The position numbers and the translations under genes were made by a program. From NCBI GenBank assembly GCA_021810905.1, contig JAJZQH010000008.1, forward strand, positions 1 through 64,000: 64,000 nucleotides of DNA, in the 5' to 3' direction. The notes below the pieces were generated by a model that did not search any database, was not told where the DNA came from, and saw only the letters and a list, made by a program, of their open reading frames with translations. This DNA is from a bacterium. GTDB lineage: Bacteria > UBA10199 > 2-02-FULL-44-16 > JAAZCA01. The stretch's first letter is position 1; every line of letters begins with the position of its first letter. This document shows, one piece after another, positions 38,621 to 47,343 of the stretch.

Positions 38621-40516
38621 TCATTTGATTTGCACCGCATCGTATTTGCACGCCTCGAAGCACATGTTGCACCTGATGCACTTCTCGTCGATGATCTTGT
38701 GCATCTTGAGCTTCGGGTTCACCTTGCCCTTGATGGCGCCCTGGGCCGGTTTGTCGGTCGCGACCGCGGCCTGCGTGGGGCAGACTCGCGCGCACGCGGT
38801 GCAGCCCGTGCAGTTCTTGTCTATCACCGAATAATTTATCAGAGCTTTGCACGCGCCTGCCGGGCATCTCTTTTCAAGGATATGCGCGTCGTATTCGTTT
38901 CTGAAATATCGTATGGTCGAGAGCACGGGGTTAGGAGCCGTTCCACCGAGCGCGCAGAGTGACGCGTCCGTGATCGCCTCCGACATCTCCTCCAGGAGCT
39001 CGACATCCCCCGCTTTTCCTTCGCCCTTGCAGATGCGGTTAAGAATTTCGAGCATGTGGCGCACGCCCTCGCGGCACGGCACGCACTTGCCGCACGATTC
39101 CTCGGAGAGGAACTCCGTGAAATAGCGCGCGATGTCGACCATGCAGGTGTTCTCATCCATGACGATGAGACCGCCCGAACCCATCATCGATCCGGCCTTG
39201 GTGAGTTCATCGAAATCCACTGGCAGATCGAGCAAGCTCTCAGGGATGCATCCGCCCGAAGGACCGCCGGTCTGAACCGCCTTGAATTTCTTGCCGTTCG
39301 GAATGCCGCCGCCCATGTCGAAGATGATCTCGCGCAGCTTCACTCCCATCGGCACTTCGACGAGACCGGTGTTCTTGATCTTGCCGACCACGGAAAAGAT
39401 CTTCGTCCCTTTGCTCGTTGCAGTGCCGATCTTCGAATACCACTCCGAACCGTTGTTGATGATCATGGGAACGTTGGCCCACGTCTCCACGTTGTTGAGG
39501 CAGGAGGGTTTGTTCCAGAGGCCGTATTCCGCGGTATGTATATACTTTGCGCGCGGCTCGCCGATTTTTCCCTCGAGCGAGGCCATGAGCGCGGTGGATT
39601 CTCCGCACACGAACGCGCCGCCGCCGCGGCTGATGATGATGTCGAAATCGAATCCGGAGCCGAGGATGTTCTTACCTATGAGACCCATCTCGCGCGCCTT
39701 ATCCAGCGCGATTCTGGCGTTCTTCACCGCGAGAGGATATTCGTTGCGCACGTAGATGTAGCCTTCGTTCGCCCCGATGGCGTATGCGCCGATGACCATG
39801 CCCTCTATCACGCTGTGCGGATTTCCTTCGAGCAGCGAGCGATCCATATACGCGCCCGGATCGCCTTCGTCCGCGTTGCAGATGACGTAGCGCTTCTCCC
39901 CCGGCTGCGCCTTGCGCACGGTTTCCCATTTGCGGCCGGTTGGAAAACCGCCGCCGCCGCGGCCGCGCAGGCCCGCTTTTTTCACCTCATCGATGACAGC
40001 CTCCGGCTTCATCGCTAATGCCTTTGGCAGTGCCGCATAGCCGCCCACTGCGATGTAATCTTCAATCGAATCCGCATTGATCCGCTGATTGTTCGCGAAC
40101 ACCAGGCGATTCTGCCGCGCGTAGAACGGAACCTCTTTTTCGTGCGCCGCCTTTTTGCCGTCTTCGAGTACGTAGAGCAGCTTGTCGATGAGCTCGCCTT
40201 TCATCACCGTCTTTTCAATGATGGCAGGGACATCGGCGACGTCGATGCGCTGATAAAAGATCCCCGATGGAGCCAGCAGCGCCAGGGGGCCCCTCTCGCA
40301 AAAGCCGTGGCAACCCGAAACGCGCAGCTCAACTTCTTTCTCCAGCTTGCGGGAAGCGAGCTCCTGCCGGAACGCATCGATCACCTTCTGGCATCCATAG
40401 CCGTGGCATCCGGTGCCGCCACAGATGGTGATCGTCTGTTTCACGGATTCGCGTTGCTTCTTGAGTTTTTCTCGCAGCGCATCGAGCTCTTTGCCGGTTT
40501 TGAGTATCTGTGTCAT
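38621..40516 (-). CDS. nuoF: NuoF/HndC-like NADH-binding flavoprotein with N- and C-terminal clusters
   Basis: A 631-residue subunit. The N-terminal thioredoxin-like [2Fe-2S] domain has CGGTGCHGYGC and SGCHGFCERGPL. The FMN/NADH domain carries GLRGRGGGGFPTGRKWE and CNADEGDPGAYMDRSLLEGN, and the cluster motif ESCGKCVPCREG. The C-terminal 2x[4Fe-4S] ferredoxin has CTGCTACARVCPTQA and CIRCNMCFEACKYDA. This composition matches hydrogenase/Fd-linked NuoF forms rather than respiratory complex I. Start 40516 is chosen for GAGGA five bases upstream. It links ferredoxin electrons to NAD(H) or NADP(H). Confidence 0.93.
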   Translation of the reverse strand: MTQILKTGKELDALREKLKKQRESVKQTITICGGTGCHGYGCQKVIDAFRQELASRKLEKEVELRVSGCHGFCERGPLALLAPSGIFYQRIDVADVPAIIEKTVMKGELIDKLLYVLEDGKKAAHEKEVPFYARQNRLVFANNQRINADSIEDYIAVGGYAALPKALAMKPEAVIDEVKKAGLRGRGGGGFPTGRKWETVRKAQPGEKRYVICNADEGDPGAYMDRSLLEGNPHSVIEGMVIGAYAIGANEGYIYVRNEYPLAVKNARIALDKAREMGLIGKNILGSGFDFDIIISRGGGAFVCGESTALMASLEGKIGEPRAKYIHTAEYGLWNKPSCLNNVETWANVPMIINNGSEWYSKIGTATSKGTKIFSVVGKIKNTGLVEVPMGVKLREIIFDMGGGIPNGKKFKAVQTGGPSGGCIPESLLDLPVDFDELTKAGSMMGSGGLIVMDENTCMVDIARYFTEFLSEESCGKCVPCREGVRHMLEILNRICKGEGKAGDVELLEEMSEAITDASLCALGGTAPNPVLSTIRYFRNEYDAHILEKRCPAGACKALINYSVIDKNCTGCTACARVCPTQAAVATDKPAQGAIKGKVNPKLKMHKIIDEKCIRCNMCFEACKYDAVQIK

Positions 40517-40562
40517 GCGTTCCTCGTCCATCCCGCCATCAAGGCATCTGCGGGCTCCTTTG

Positions 40563-41027
40563 TCACTCGCCCTTGGTCTTCAGATCTTCTATGAGTTTTG
40601 CCGTTTTTGTTCCGTCCATGCGGCCGTGGTACTCTTCGTTGACCACGATCACCGGACCCAGCGCGCAAGCGCCAACGCAGTTGACCGTTTCCAGAGTGAC
40701 GTTGGCGTCTTTAGTCGTCTGACCGGCGACAATACCGAAACCGCGCTCGATCTCCTCGAGCAGACGCTGCGCCCCGCGCACGTGGCAGGCCGTGCCCATG
40801 CAGACCTGGCAGACGTTTTTACCGCGAGGTTCCAGAGAGAAAGCGCGAAAAAACGTGGCCACGGAGAAGACCTGCGCGATGGGAATGCCCAGCAGCTCCG
40901 ACACCCTCTCCAGCGGTTTTTGCGGAAGATATCTGTATTGCGCCTGCACGTCCTGCAGGATGCCTATGAGCTGGTCCTGGCGATTGCCGTGATCTTTGCA
41001 GATTTTGTCGACGTGAGAGATGTCCAT
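40563..41027 (-). CDS. nuoE: NuoE/HndA-like [2Fe-2S] subunit
   Basis: A 154-residue thioredoxin-fold subunit. Cluster cysteines CMGTACHVRG and VNCVGACALGPV match NuoE. The helical N terminus has YRYLPQKPLERVSELLGIP. It is followed 46 bases later by its partner nuoF; this is the only junction in the operon without a repeat. Confidence 0.93.
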   Translation of the reverse strand: MDISHVDKICKDHGNRQDQLIGILQDVQAQYRYLPQKPLERVSELLGIPIAQVFSVATFFRAFSLEPRGKNVCQVCMGTACHVRGAQRLLEEIERGFGIVAGQTTKDANVTLETVNCVGACALGPVIVVNEEYHGRMDGTKTAKLIEDLKTKGE

Positions 41028-41042
41028 TTGAACTCCTGCTTC

Positions 41043-41121
41043 TCCCCTCCTTTGTAAGGAGGGGAGGGGGAGGTAGATCGTGATCTACCCTACCCTGACC
41101 CTCCCCTTACAAAGGGGAGGG
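41043..41121. repeat. GATCTACC/TTACAAAGG palindrome, head-to-head pair
   Basis: Same architecture as 38530-38612 with centre GGTAGATCGTGATCTACC, in the gap between porB and nuoE. Confidence 0.92.
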
Positions 41122-41127
41122 AATTGT

Positions 41128-42057
<930 letters not shown>

Positions 42058-42077
42058 ATGTTTACCTTTGTTATCAA

Positions 42078-42253
42078 GTAGTACGTTAGTACTTTAGTAC
42101 GTTGGAAAAAACATGTGAATCGGCAAGTAGTACGTTGGTTCGTTAGTACTTTGGTACGTTGGTACAAAATCTGGTATAAACAAAGTTTACAATTAAACGT
42201 ACTAACGTACTAACGTACTAACGTACTAACGTACTAACGTACTAACGTACCAC
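42078..42253. repeat. 8-base-unit inverted-repeat element, composite
   Basis: A partial copy (AAGTA-GTACGTTA..., ending AACATGTGAATCGGC) is followed by a full copy with left arm units GTACGTTG/GTTCGTTA, loop AAAATCTGGTATAA...TTACAATTAA and eight CGTACTAA units. The terminal CGTACCACTA overlaps the porA stop codon (TAG, 42253-42255). It fills the porA-porB gap. Confidence 0.9.
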
Positions 42254-43425
42254 TATCCCCTCACCCCATACATCTCGAACGGTTCCTTCTGTCCTTCATC
42301 CGCGATTTTTTCGCCGCGCTCGATTATTTCGACGAACTGTTCGGGCAGGATATCGCGGCCGCCCAGCCCTGCGACGATGGACGCGATCTTCGACCGTTTC
42401 TCTTCGTTATAAAGTGCGCTGCGAACCTCAGTGGCCACCGGGCTCGACGTGCCCGACGCTATTGCTCGATCAAGGATCACGAGCCGCTTTGCGTTGCGCA
42501 CGGCCGCCCTCAATTCGTCGAACGGGAACGGCCTCCAGAGGCGGATGCGCACCTGGCCGACCTTCCTTCCCTTTGCGCGGAGTTCATCCACCGCAACGGA
42601 CGCGGTCTGGCTGTAGCTGCCCATAGTGAGGATGAGCGTCTCCGCGTCGTCGGCTTTGTAGGTTTCCACGAAGTTGTATTTACGTCCGAAGTGTTTCGCA
42701 AAATCGTCGAGCAGTTCGCGCAGCACTGGGCGGGTGCCCTGGAAGGCGACTTCCTGTGATTTTTTTATCTCGCTGTAGATGTGCGGCGGAGCGAAGGTGC
42801 CCATGTTGACGGGTTTGCGCGGATCGAGAGGCACCGGGAAATCGTTCGGGGGCAGATACGCGTCCACCGCCGCCTGATCCTCGATGATGATCGGCTCAAC
42901 CACGTGCGTCAGATGGAATCCGTCGAGGTTTACCATTACCGGGAAGAGGACCCGTTTGTCTTCCGCCGCGCGAAACGCCCACAGCGTGAGGTCGAACGCA
43001 TCCTGCCCGCTCTCGCAGAATATCTGCACCCAGCCGGTATCGCGCACCGCCATCACGTCCGAGTGATCGCCCCACACAGACAGCGGAGCGGAGAGGGCGC
43101 GGTTGGCCTCGGCCATGACGATAGGAAGCCGCATGGATGACGCGATGTAGACGACCTCGTGCATGAGCTCGAGCCCCTGCCCTGAAGTCGCCGTGAACGT
43201 GCGTGCGCCTGCAGCGGCCGAGCCCAGGCAGGCGCTGAGTGCCGAATGCTCGCTCTCCACGGTGATCGATTCCGCGTCGAGTTCGCCCTCTGCTACCATT
43301 TCGGAGAGTTTCTCCACGATGTGCGTCTGCGGCGTAATAGGATAAGCGGCGATTACATCCGCCCTTGCCAGCTTCACCGCCTCGGCGACCGCCAGAGAAA
43401 CCTCAAGTCCTTCGCGTTTGCCCAT
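42253..43425 (-). CDS. porA: Pyruvate:ferredoxin oxidoreductase alpha subunit
   Basis: A 390-residue TPP-enzyme pyrimidine-domain subunit, with AYPITPQTHIVEKL, ESEHSALSACLGSAAAGARTFTATSGQGL, and SVWGDHSDVMAVRDTGW. The start at 43425 (MGKREGLEVSLAVAEAV) has TGAGG upstream; the in-frame TTG at 43431 is less likely. The C-terminal stop is part of a repeat element. Confidence 0.94.
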   Translation of the reverse strand: MGKREGLEVSLAVAEAVKLARADVIAAYPITPQTHIVEKLSEMVAEGELDAESITVESEHSALSACLGSAAAGARTFTATSGQGLELMHEVVYIASSMRLPIVMAEANRALSAPLSVWGDHSDVMAVRDTGWVQIFCESGQDAFDLTLWAFRAAEDKRVLFPVMVNLDGFHLTHVVEPIIIEDQAAVDAYLPPNDFPVPLDPRKPVNMGTFAPPHIYSEIKKSQEVAFQGTRPVLRELLDDFAKHFGRKYNFVETYKADDAETLILTMGSYSQTASVAVDELRAKGRKVGQVRIRLWRPFPFDELRAAVRNAKRLVILDRAIASGTSSPVATEVRSALYNEEKRSKIASIVAGLGGRDILPEQFVEIIERGEKIADEGQKEPFEMYGVRG

Positions 43426-43440
43426 AATCAAACCTCAATT

Positions 43441-43523
43441 TGTGTCATCGCGAGCGAACGAAGTGAGCGTGGCGATCCCAAGAGTTCCGGGAGATTGCTT
43501 CGCTCCGCTCGCAATGACACATC
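43441..43523. repeat. TGTCAT-CGCGAGCG palindromic repeat
   Basis: TGTGTCATCGCGAGCGAACG at the left pairs with CGCTCGCAATGACACA at the right; inner AGTGAGCG and GGGAGATTGCTTCGCT complete the hairpin. This type of TGTCATTGCGAGCG palindrome is, to my knowledge, common in deltaproteobacteria and relatives. It fills the porD-porA gap. Confidence 0.9.
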
Positions 43524-43525
43524 GT

Positions 43526-43831
43526 TTATTTTTTCGCCTCTTTCTTCTCACTGCCGCTCAAGGGCACCATGGTAAACGCGCCGGTCCAGCACTCGCGGGC
43601 GCAGATTCCGCAGCCCTTGCAGTAGTATTCGTTAACGTCGACATAGCCGTCTTCCATGATCCTGATCGCCGCGTCCGGACAGAACATGTAACAGACGCCG
43701 CACTTCACGCAGCGCTCTTTGTCGTAGACCGGCTTCTGGCTGCGCCAGTCTCCCGTGCGGTACGCGCGCGCGCCGCCGGGGGTCTCGACCACGAATCCTG
43801 TTTCGATATCTTTCCAGGTCTTTTCTGCCAT
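43526..43831 (-). CDS. porD: Pyruvate:ferredoxin oxidoreductase delta (ferredoxin) subunit
   Basis: A 101-residue 2x[4Fe-4S] protein: CVKCGVCYMFCPD and CKGCGICARECWT. It carries electrons from the TPP centre. ATG 43831 is preferred, with GGAG seven bases upstream; ATG 43843 is an alternative four codons earlier. Confidence 0.94.
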   Translation of the reverse strand: MAEKTWKDIETGFVVETPGGARAYRTGDWRSQKPVYDKERCVKCGVCYMFCPDAAIRIMEDGYVDVNEYYCKGCGICARECWTGAFTMVPLSGSEKKEAKK

Positions 43832-43845
43832 GGGAGTCTCCATCA

Positions 43846-43923
43846 ACCCCTCCCCTTTGTAAGGGGAGGATGGGTGGGGTAGATCGCGATCTACCTCCCC
43901 TGCCCCTCCTTACAAAGGAGGGG
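43846..43923. repeat. GATCTACC/TTACAAAGG palindrome, head-to-head pair
   Basis: Centre GGTAGATCGCGATCTACC, flanked by CCCTCCCC-type hairpins as at 38530 and 41043. It fills the porG-porD gap. Confidence 0.92.
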
Positions 43924-43927
43924 AAAT

Positions 43928-44479
43928 TCATCCACTGACTTTCGTTTCTTCAAATGCCTTCTTCAGCGCCTCTATGTTTCGCTCTGCCAGCTTCGGGTTG
44001 AAGCGGTGTTTGATCTGCGGGATCAGCGAATCAAGCGGCACAAGATTGCTCGCCTTAAGCAGCGCGCCTATCATCGTCGTGTTGGTGATCGGGACCTTGA
44101 GCGTCTCGAGCGCGATTTTGAGCGCATCGACCGTAGCGAGCCTGCCCTTGTATTTCATCGTGCCGCGCACGTCGCTTTCGTTCTGATGCGTGTTGATCAC
44201 GACGAGTCCGCCGGGCTTGAGCCCTGCCGTCACGTCCATGATGTTGAGCAATCCGTCGTCGAGCACCACGACGATGTCCGGGTGCGTGACTTCCGCGCGC
44301 ACCCTTATCTCTTCCTCGGAAACGCGCAGATACGCCTGCACAGGCGCGCCGCGGCGCTCGGGGCCGAATGACGGCATTGATTGCGCATACCGGCCCTGCT
44401 CTATCGCCGCAAGGGCAATGAGCTCCGCGGATGTAACCGCGCCCTGGCCGCCGCGCCCATGGAATCTGATCTCGATCAT
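43928..44479 (-). CDS. porG: Pyruvate:ferredoxin oxidoreductase gamma subunit
   Basis: A 183-residue subunit with [24 protein letters not shown] and [22 protein letters not shown], both diagnostic. First gene of the operon. ATG 44479 has weak GGAAG upstream; longer in-frame versions lack conservation. Confidence 0.93.
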
Positions 44480-44673
44480 GGCAGTGTCTTCCGAAGTGTT
44501 GAAATGCTTGGATTTTTTCGCCCGGTTTCGTTCGAGGCGCGCGGACCTTCGCGCTTTCAGGTCCATATGTCAAGGGCGAGTTTCCAGATTCTTCGACGTC
44601 GTTCAGCGAGCGCTGTGCCACGAAATACGCGCTTGCTCCCGGCTAGCCTCGTGTTACGAATCTGCATCGCGCC

Positions 44674-44815
44674 AAGAGTACGCTGTCCTTCCCTCATGCC
44701 GGCGGGACGAATCGACACCGAGTCATGCAAACTCATGCGCGCATATCAGCGGATATATTGCTTATGCGTTCCCGATCGCCCGGCGGCCGTGAGGAGGAAC
44801 AGCTCGCTCTGTGCC
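44674..44815. repeat. Palindromic element, AGAGTACGC family, copy 2
   Basis: Left arm AGAGTACGC...CCGGCGGGACGAATCGACACC (44674-44720) and right arm GCGTTCCCGATCGCCCGGC...GCTCTGTGC (44766-44815) pair imperfectly. It matches the 11493 copy and the 60503 half-copy. It lies in the divergent gap between porG and the HEPN gene, 430 bases long, where I see no other gene. Confidence 0.75.
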
Positions 44816-44908
44816 CTTAACAACTGCGAAATGGCACGGAGCTCGCCGAAAAAGCGGAAGCAAATGTCACTTGTTGCCGCACAAAAAATCTGTTACTCGG
44901 TTAGATTG

Positions 44909-45298
44909 ATGGAGAGCAAAGTCAAGACATGGTTTGATCTGGCAACCGGCGACCTCGAGTTTGCCGGTGAGATACTGGCCGCAAAGAAACGCCCTCATTA
45001 TTCCGCGCATTTCTGCCAGCAGGCCATTGAAAAGCTGTTAAAGGCAATCGTACAGAAACGGACCGGTAAAGCGCCCCTTCCTGTGCACAATCTCAAGACC
45101 CTCTGCAATCAGGCAAAGCTGGAATTGCCAGACGAAAAAATGCAGTGGCTGCTGAATCTCGCACCACATTATCTTGGCGCAAGATATCCTGAAGACCTTT
45201 TCGAGCTGCAGAAACAATATACACAGGCATTCAGCGAGCGCTTGTACAAAGAAACTCAGGAGATATTCGAATGGTTGCGCAAAAGTTACCTCAAATAA
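44909..45298 (+). CDS. HEPN domain protein, second pair
   Basis: A 129-residue HEPN protein (MESKVKTWFDLATGDLEFAGE..., HFCQQAIEKLLKAIVQKR, VHNLKTL, ARYPEDL). The arginine-to-histidine spacing is longer than the classical Rx4-6H, so RNase activity is uncertain. No convincing Shine-Dalgarno; an in-frame ATG at 44866 is an alternative start. It overlaps the MNT gene by 28 bases, as in the first pair. Confidence 0.82.
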   Translation: MESKVKTWFDLATGDLEFAGEILAAKKRPHYSAHFCQQAIEKLLKAIVQKRTGKAPLPVHNLKTLCNQAKLELPDEKMQWLLNLAPHYLGARYPEDLFELQKQYTQAFSERLYKETQEIFEWLRKSYLK

Positions 45299-45615
45299 AA
45301 AAGGCAATTACTCAATACGTGAATGCCCTGGAAAAAATGGGCATTCATGTTGAACGCGTCATTCTATATGGCTCTTATGCCAAGGGACATGCCCATTCCG
45401 CCAGCGATATAGATATTATCGTTATTTCGCGAGACCTCGCTGGATGGCCCCCCATCGAGCGACTCCAGATGCTCTCCAGGGCCACTGCAACCATAGAAGC
45501 GCCGCTCGAAGTACTGGGTTACACCCCGCAGGAAATAAAACGTCGCGGGGAGAAGAGTATCTTCTGGGAAGAGATAACCAAAAGCGGCATGGAAGTATAC
45601 AACAGGGCGGCATAG
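45271..45615 (+). CDS. MNT-type nucleotidyltransferase, second pair
   Basis: A 114-residue protein with VILYGSYAKGHAHSASDIDIIV, the GS...DxD site. Probable partner of the HEPN protein upstream. A strong terminator follows 18 bases after the stop. Confidence 0.85.
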   Translation: MVAQKLPQIKKAITQYVNALEKMGIHVERVILYGSYAKGHAHSASDIDIIVISRDLAGWPPIERLQMLSRATATIEAPLEVLGYTPQEIKRRGEKSIFWEEITKSGMEVYNRAA

Positions 45616-45632
45616 TGCAGCTTTGAAAGATG

Positions 45633-45668
45633 AAAGGGCCAGGCGTTTTGTGCCTGGCCCTTTTATTA
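45633..45668 (+). terminator. Rho-independent terminator after the HEPN-MNT pair
   Basis: AAAGGGCCAGGC stem, loop GTTTTGT, GCCTGGCCCTTT stem, then TTATT. Twelve paired bases; it could also serve the convergent gene at 45685. Confidence 0.9.
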
Positions 45669-45684
45669 TTGATGCACGCGCCGA

Positions 45685-47298
45685 TTATGATTGGGTGTGG
45701 GCGTTCGGGTTCACTACATTCATGTCGACAACGACCAGACCGGCGGCTGTCTGGACAAGATTTACTGCAAAGAGTCCGACGGCCATTGCACCCAGCGTGC
45801 CTGCGGCCATGGCAAATCCGGGAACGCTCGTGGGGTTCTGGAACTCCTGATAGCTCGATCGTGCAGTAGCCTTCATCTCGGCTATCTTTAACTCCACCAT
45901 GGCGCTTCCCAGCATCCACATCGCGCTGAGCGTGGACACCTGCTGAGTTGCTTCCTGTGCGGTCTTGGCTGCCTGCTCTGCGGTCTTTTCGGCCGCGGCT
46001 TCCTCGGCTACCTTCTCAGCGGGTTTCTCGAGCTCGATCTTCGTCTCCGGTTCGCCCTCCGGCAGTCTGATTTCACGCGAACCGCCGTTGTTCACAAATG
46101 GAGGCGGCTCCTGTGGCGGAGGAGTCGGAGAAGTTGGTGGAGGAGGCGGTCCCTTTATTTTGCTGAGGAGAAAGCCAGCTCCCGTAATAAGAGCTGTTAC
46201 TGCGGCCTCCGGAACACCTCTTTTGATAGCTGCCTGCACGACCGCCTTCACCACGAAGGCAAAGCCTGTACCAGCAGCTCCGCCAAGGAGACCCATCCCG
46301 GTGAACCATCCTGCGATACGCGCGGCCTCAAGATTTTTTTCCGCCTCGGTCGGTGGCTTCGGCGGCGCGGGATATCTTGAGATCTTCTCCTTAATCGCGT
46401 CGCACCTCTGCTTGCGATTCTCAACCAGGAAGGAACAATCGCCCAGGGCCTTGACCACATCCTCATTTCGCGCGCCGTCGTTATAGGGATATCCATAGAT
46501 CCCCCTGACCGGCGTATTCGTGCAGAGATGAACCGCTGTTCTGGGGAATTCTGGCGCGCCGTATTTGCGAAACTCATTCGCCTCATTTTTCGTCATCGGG
46601 ACCGTCAACAGAACGGTCTTCTCATAGGGAGGCAAAAAAACGTCGGAACAAGGAACCGCTATCTCGTTTTCATATTCTGAATTCAGATCGATCGTTCCCG
46701 TGTCCGGATTTATCTCTCCGACGACGAAGTCGTTTGGAGCTACGATATATCGCTCTTTGCCCGTATCGCCCTTTGCAGAGAGCGGCAGTTGGAGAACCCC
46801 TGACAAGAGACGGACTTTTTCCGCGGCAGGCACGGTCTTGTCCGCGTTGATGACGCTGAGAATAAGACCCGGCCTTTTTTCCAGCGGCAATTTTATCTGA
46901 TCAAATATCCTCTTCAGAAAATCGACCTTCGCTTCAGGAGAAGCCGCCTGATCCGCATTCACAATGGCAAGAGAGGCAGCGGCCTTGATTTCCGGAGAGA
47001 CATTGATGCGTTCAAACGCCTTCAACAGGAACTCCAATTTGTCTCTCAGGCTGGCGGATTCGCTGTTGTTGAGGATCTTTACAATGTCATCCGTCTTTTT
47101 TTCCGCCGTATTGAGAATAGACTCTTCCGACGACACGATCTCGTCGATTCGAGCGCGATCAATGCGGACATTTGCACGCATCAAGCCCGGGAAATGCAGA
47201 TCTGCATCCGGCGCTTCCGCGTCTTGGGGTTGACCGAAAAAAGAGGGAATCGAGTTCGATGCCGAACCTGCGGGTATTGGATCTCCTCCAGAAAACAT
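45685..47298 (-). CDS. Large membrane protein of the lineage-specific cluster, 537 residues
   Basis: No family recognised. It has about 300 mainly helical residues, then a hydrophobic stretch (about 325-385, Gly/Ala-rich, two possible membrane segments), a Pro-rich linker, a Glu/Ala-rich charged stretch resembling a coiled coil (EKVAEEAAAEKTAEQAAKTA), and a C-terminal membrane segment. It lacks the Cys leader. It starts 45 bases after the stop of the 905-residue gene, with GGAGG upstream, so it is probably in an operon under the promoter at 50135. Confidence 0.72.
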   Translation of the reverse strand: MFSGGDPIPAGSASNSIPSFFGQPQDAEAPDADLHFPGLMRANVRIDRARIDEIVSSEESILNTAEKKTDDIVKILNNSESASLRDKLEFLLKAFERINVSPEIKAAASLAIVNADQAASPEAKVDFLKRIFDQIKLPLEKRPGLILSVINADKTVPAAEKVRLLSGVLQLPLSAKGDTGKERYIVAPNDFVVGEINPDTGTIDLNSEYENEIAVPCSDVFLPPYEKTVLLTVPMTKNEANEFRKYGAPEFPRTAVHLCTNTPVRGIYGYPYNDGARNEDVVKALGDCSFLVENRKQRCDAIKEKISRYPAPPKPPTEAEKNLEAARIAGWFTGMGLLGGAAGTGFAFVVKAVVQAAIKRGVPEAAVTALITGAGFLLSKIKGPPPPPTSPTPPPQEPPPFVNNGGSREIRLPEGEPETKIELEKPAEKVAEEAAAEKTAEQAAKTAQEATQQVSTLSAMWMLGSAMVELKIAEMKATARSSYQEFQNPTSVPGFAMAAGTLGAMAVGLFAVNLVQTAAGLVVVDMNVVNPNAHTQS

Positions 47299-47343
47299 AT
47301 CTAACCTCCAGCCCCCCCTTAAGGAGCTTAAGGTCGCTTAAGC

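Noticed and set aside
39056-40018. Open frame antisense to the nuoF-like gene
   Set aside because: Shadow of a highly conserved gene; no start context and His/Arg-rich composition typical of antisense frames.
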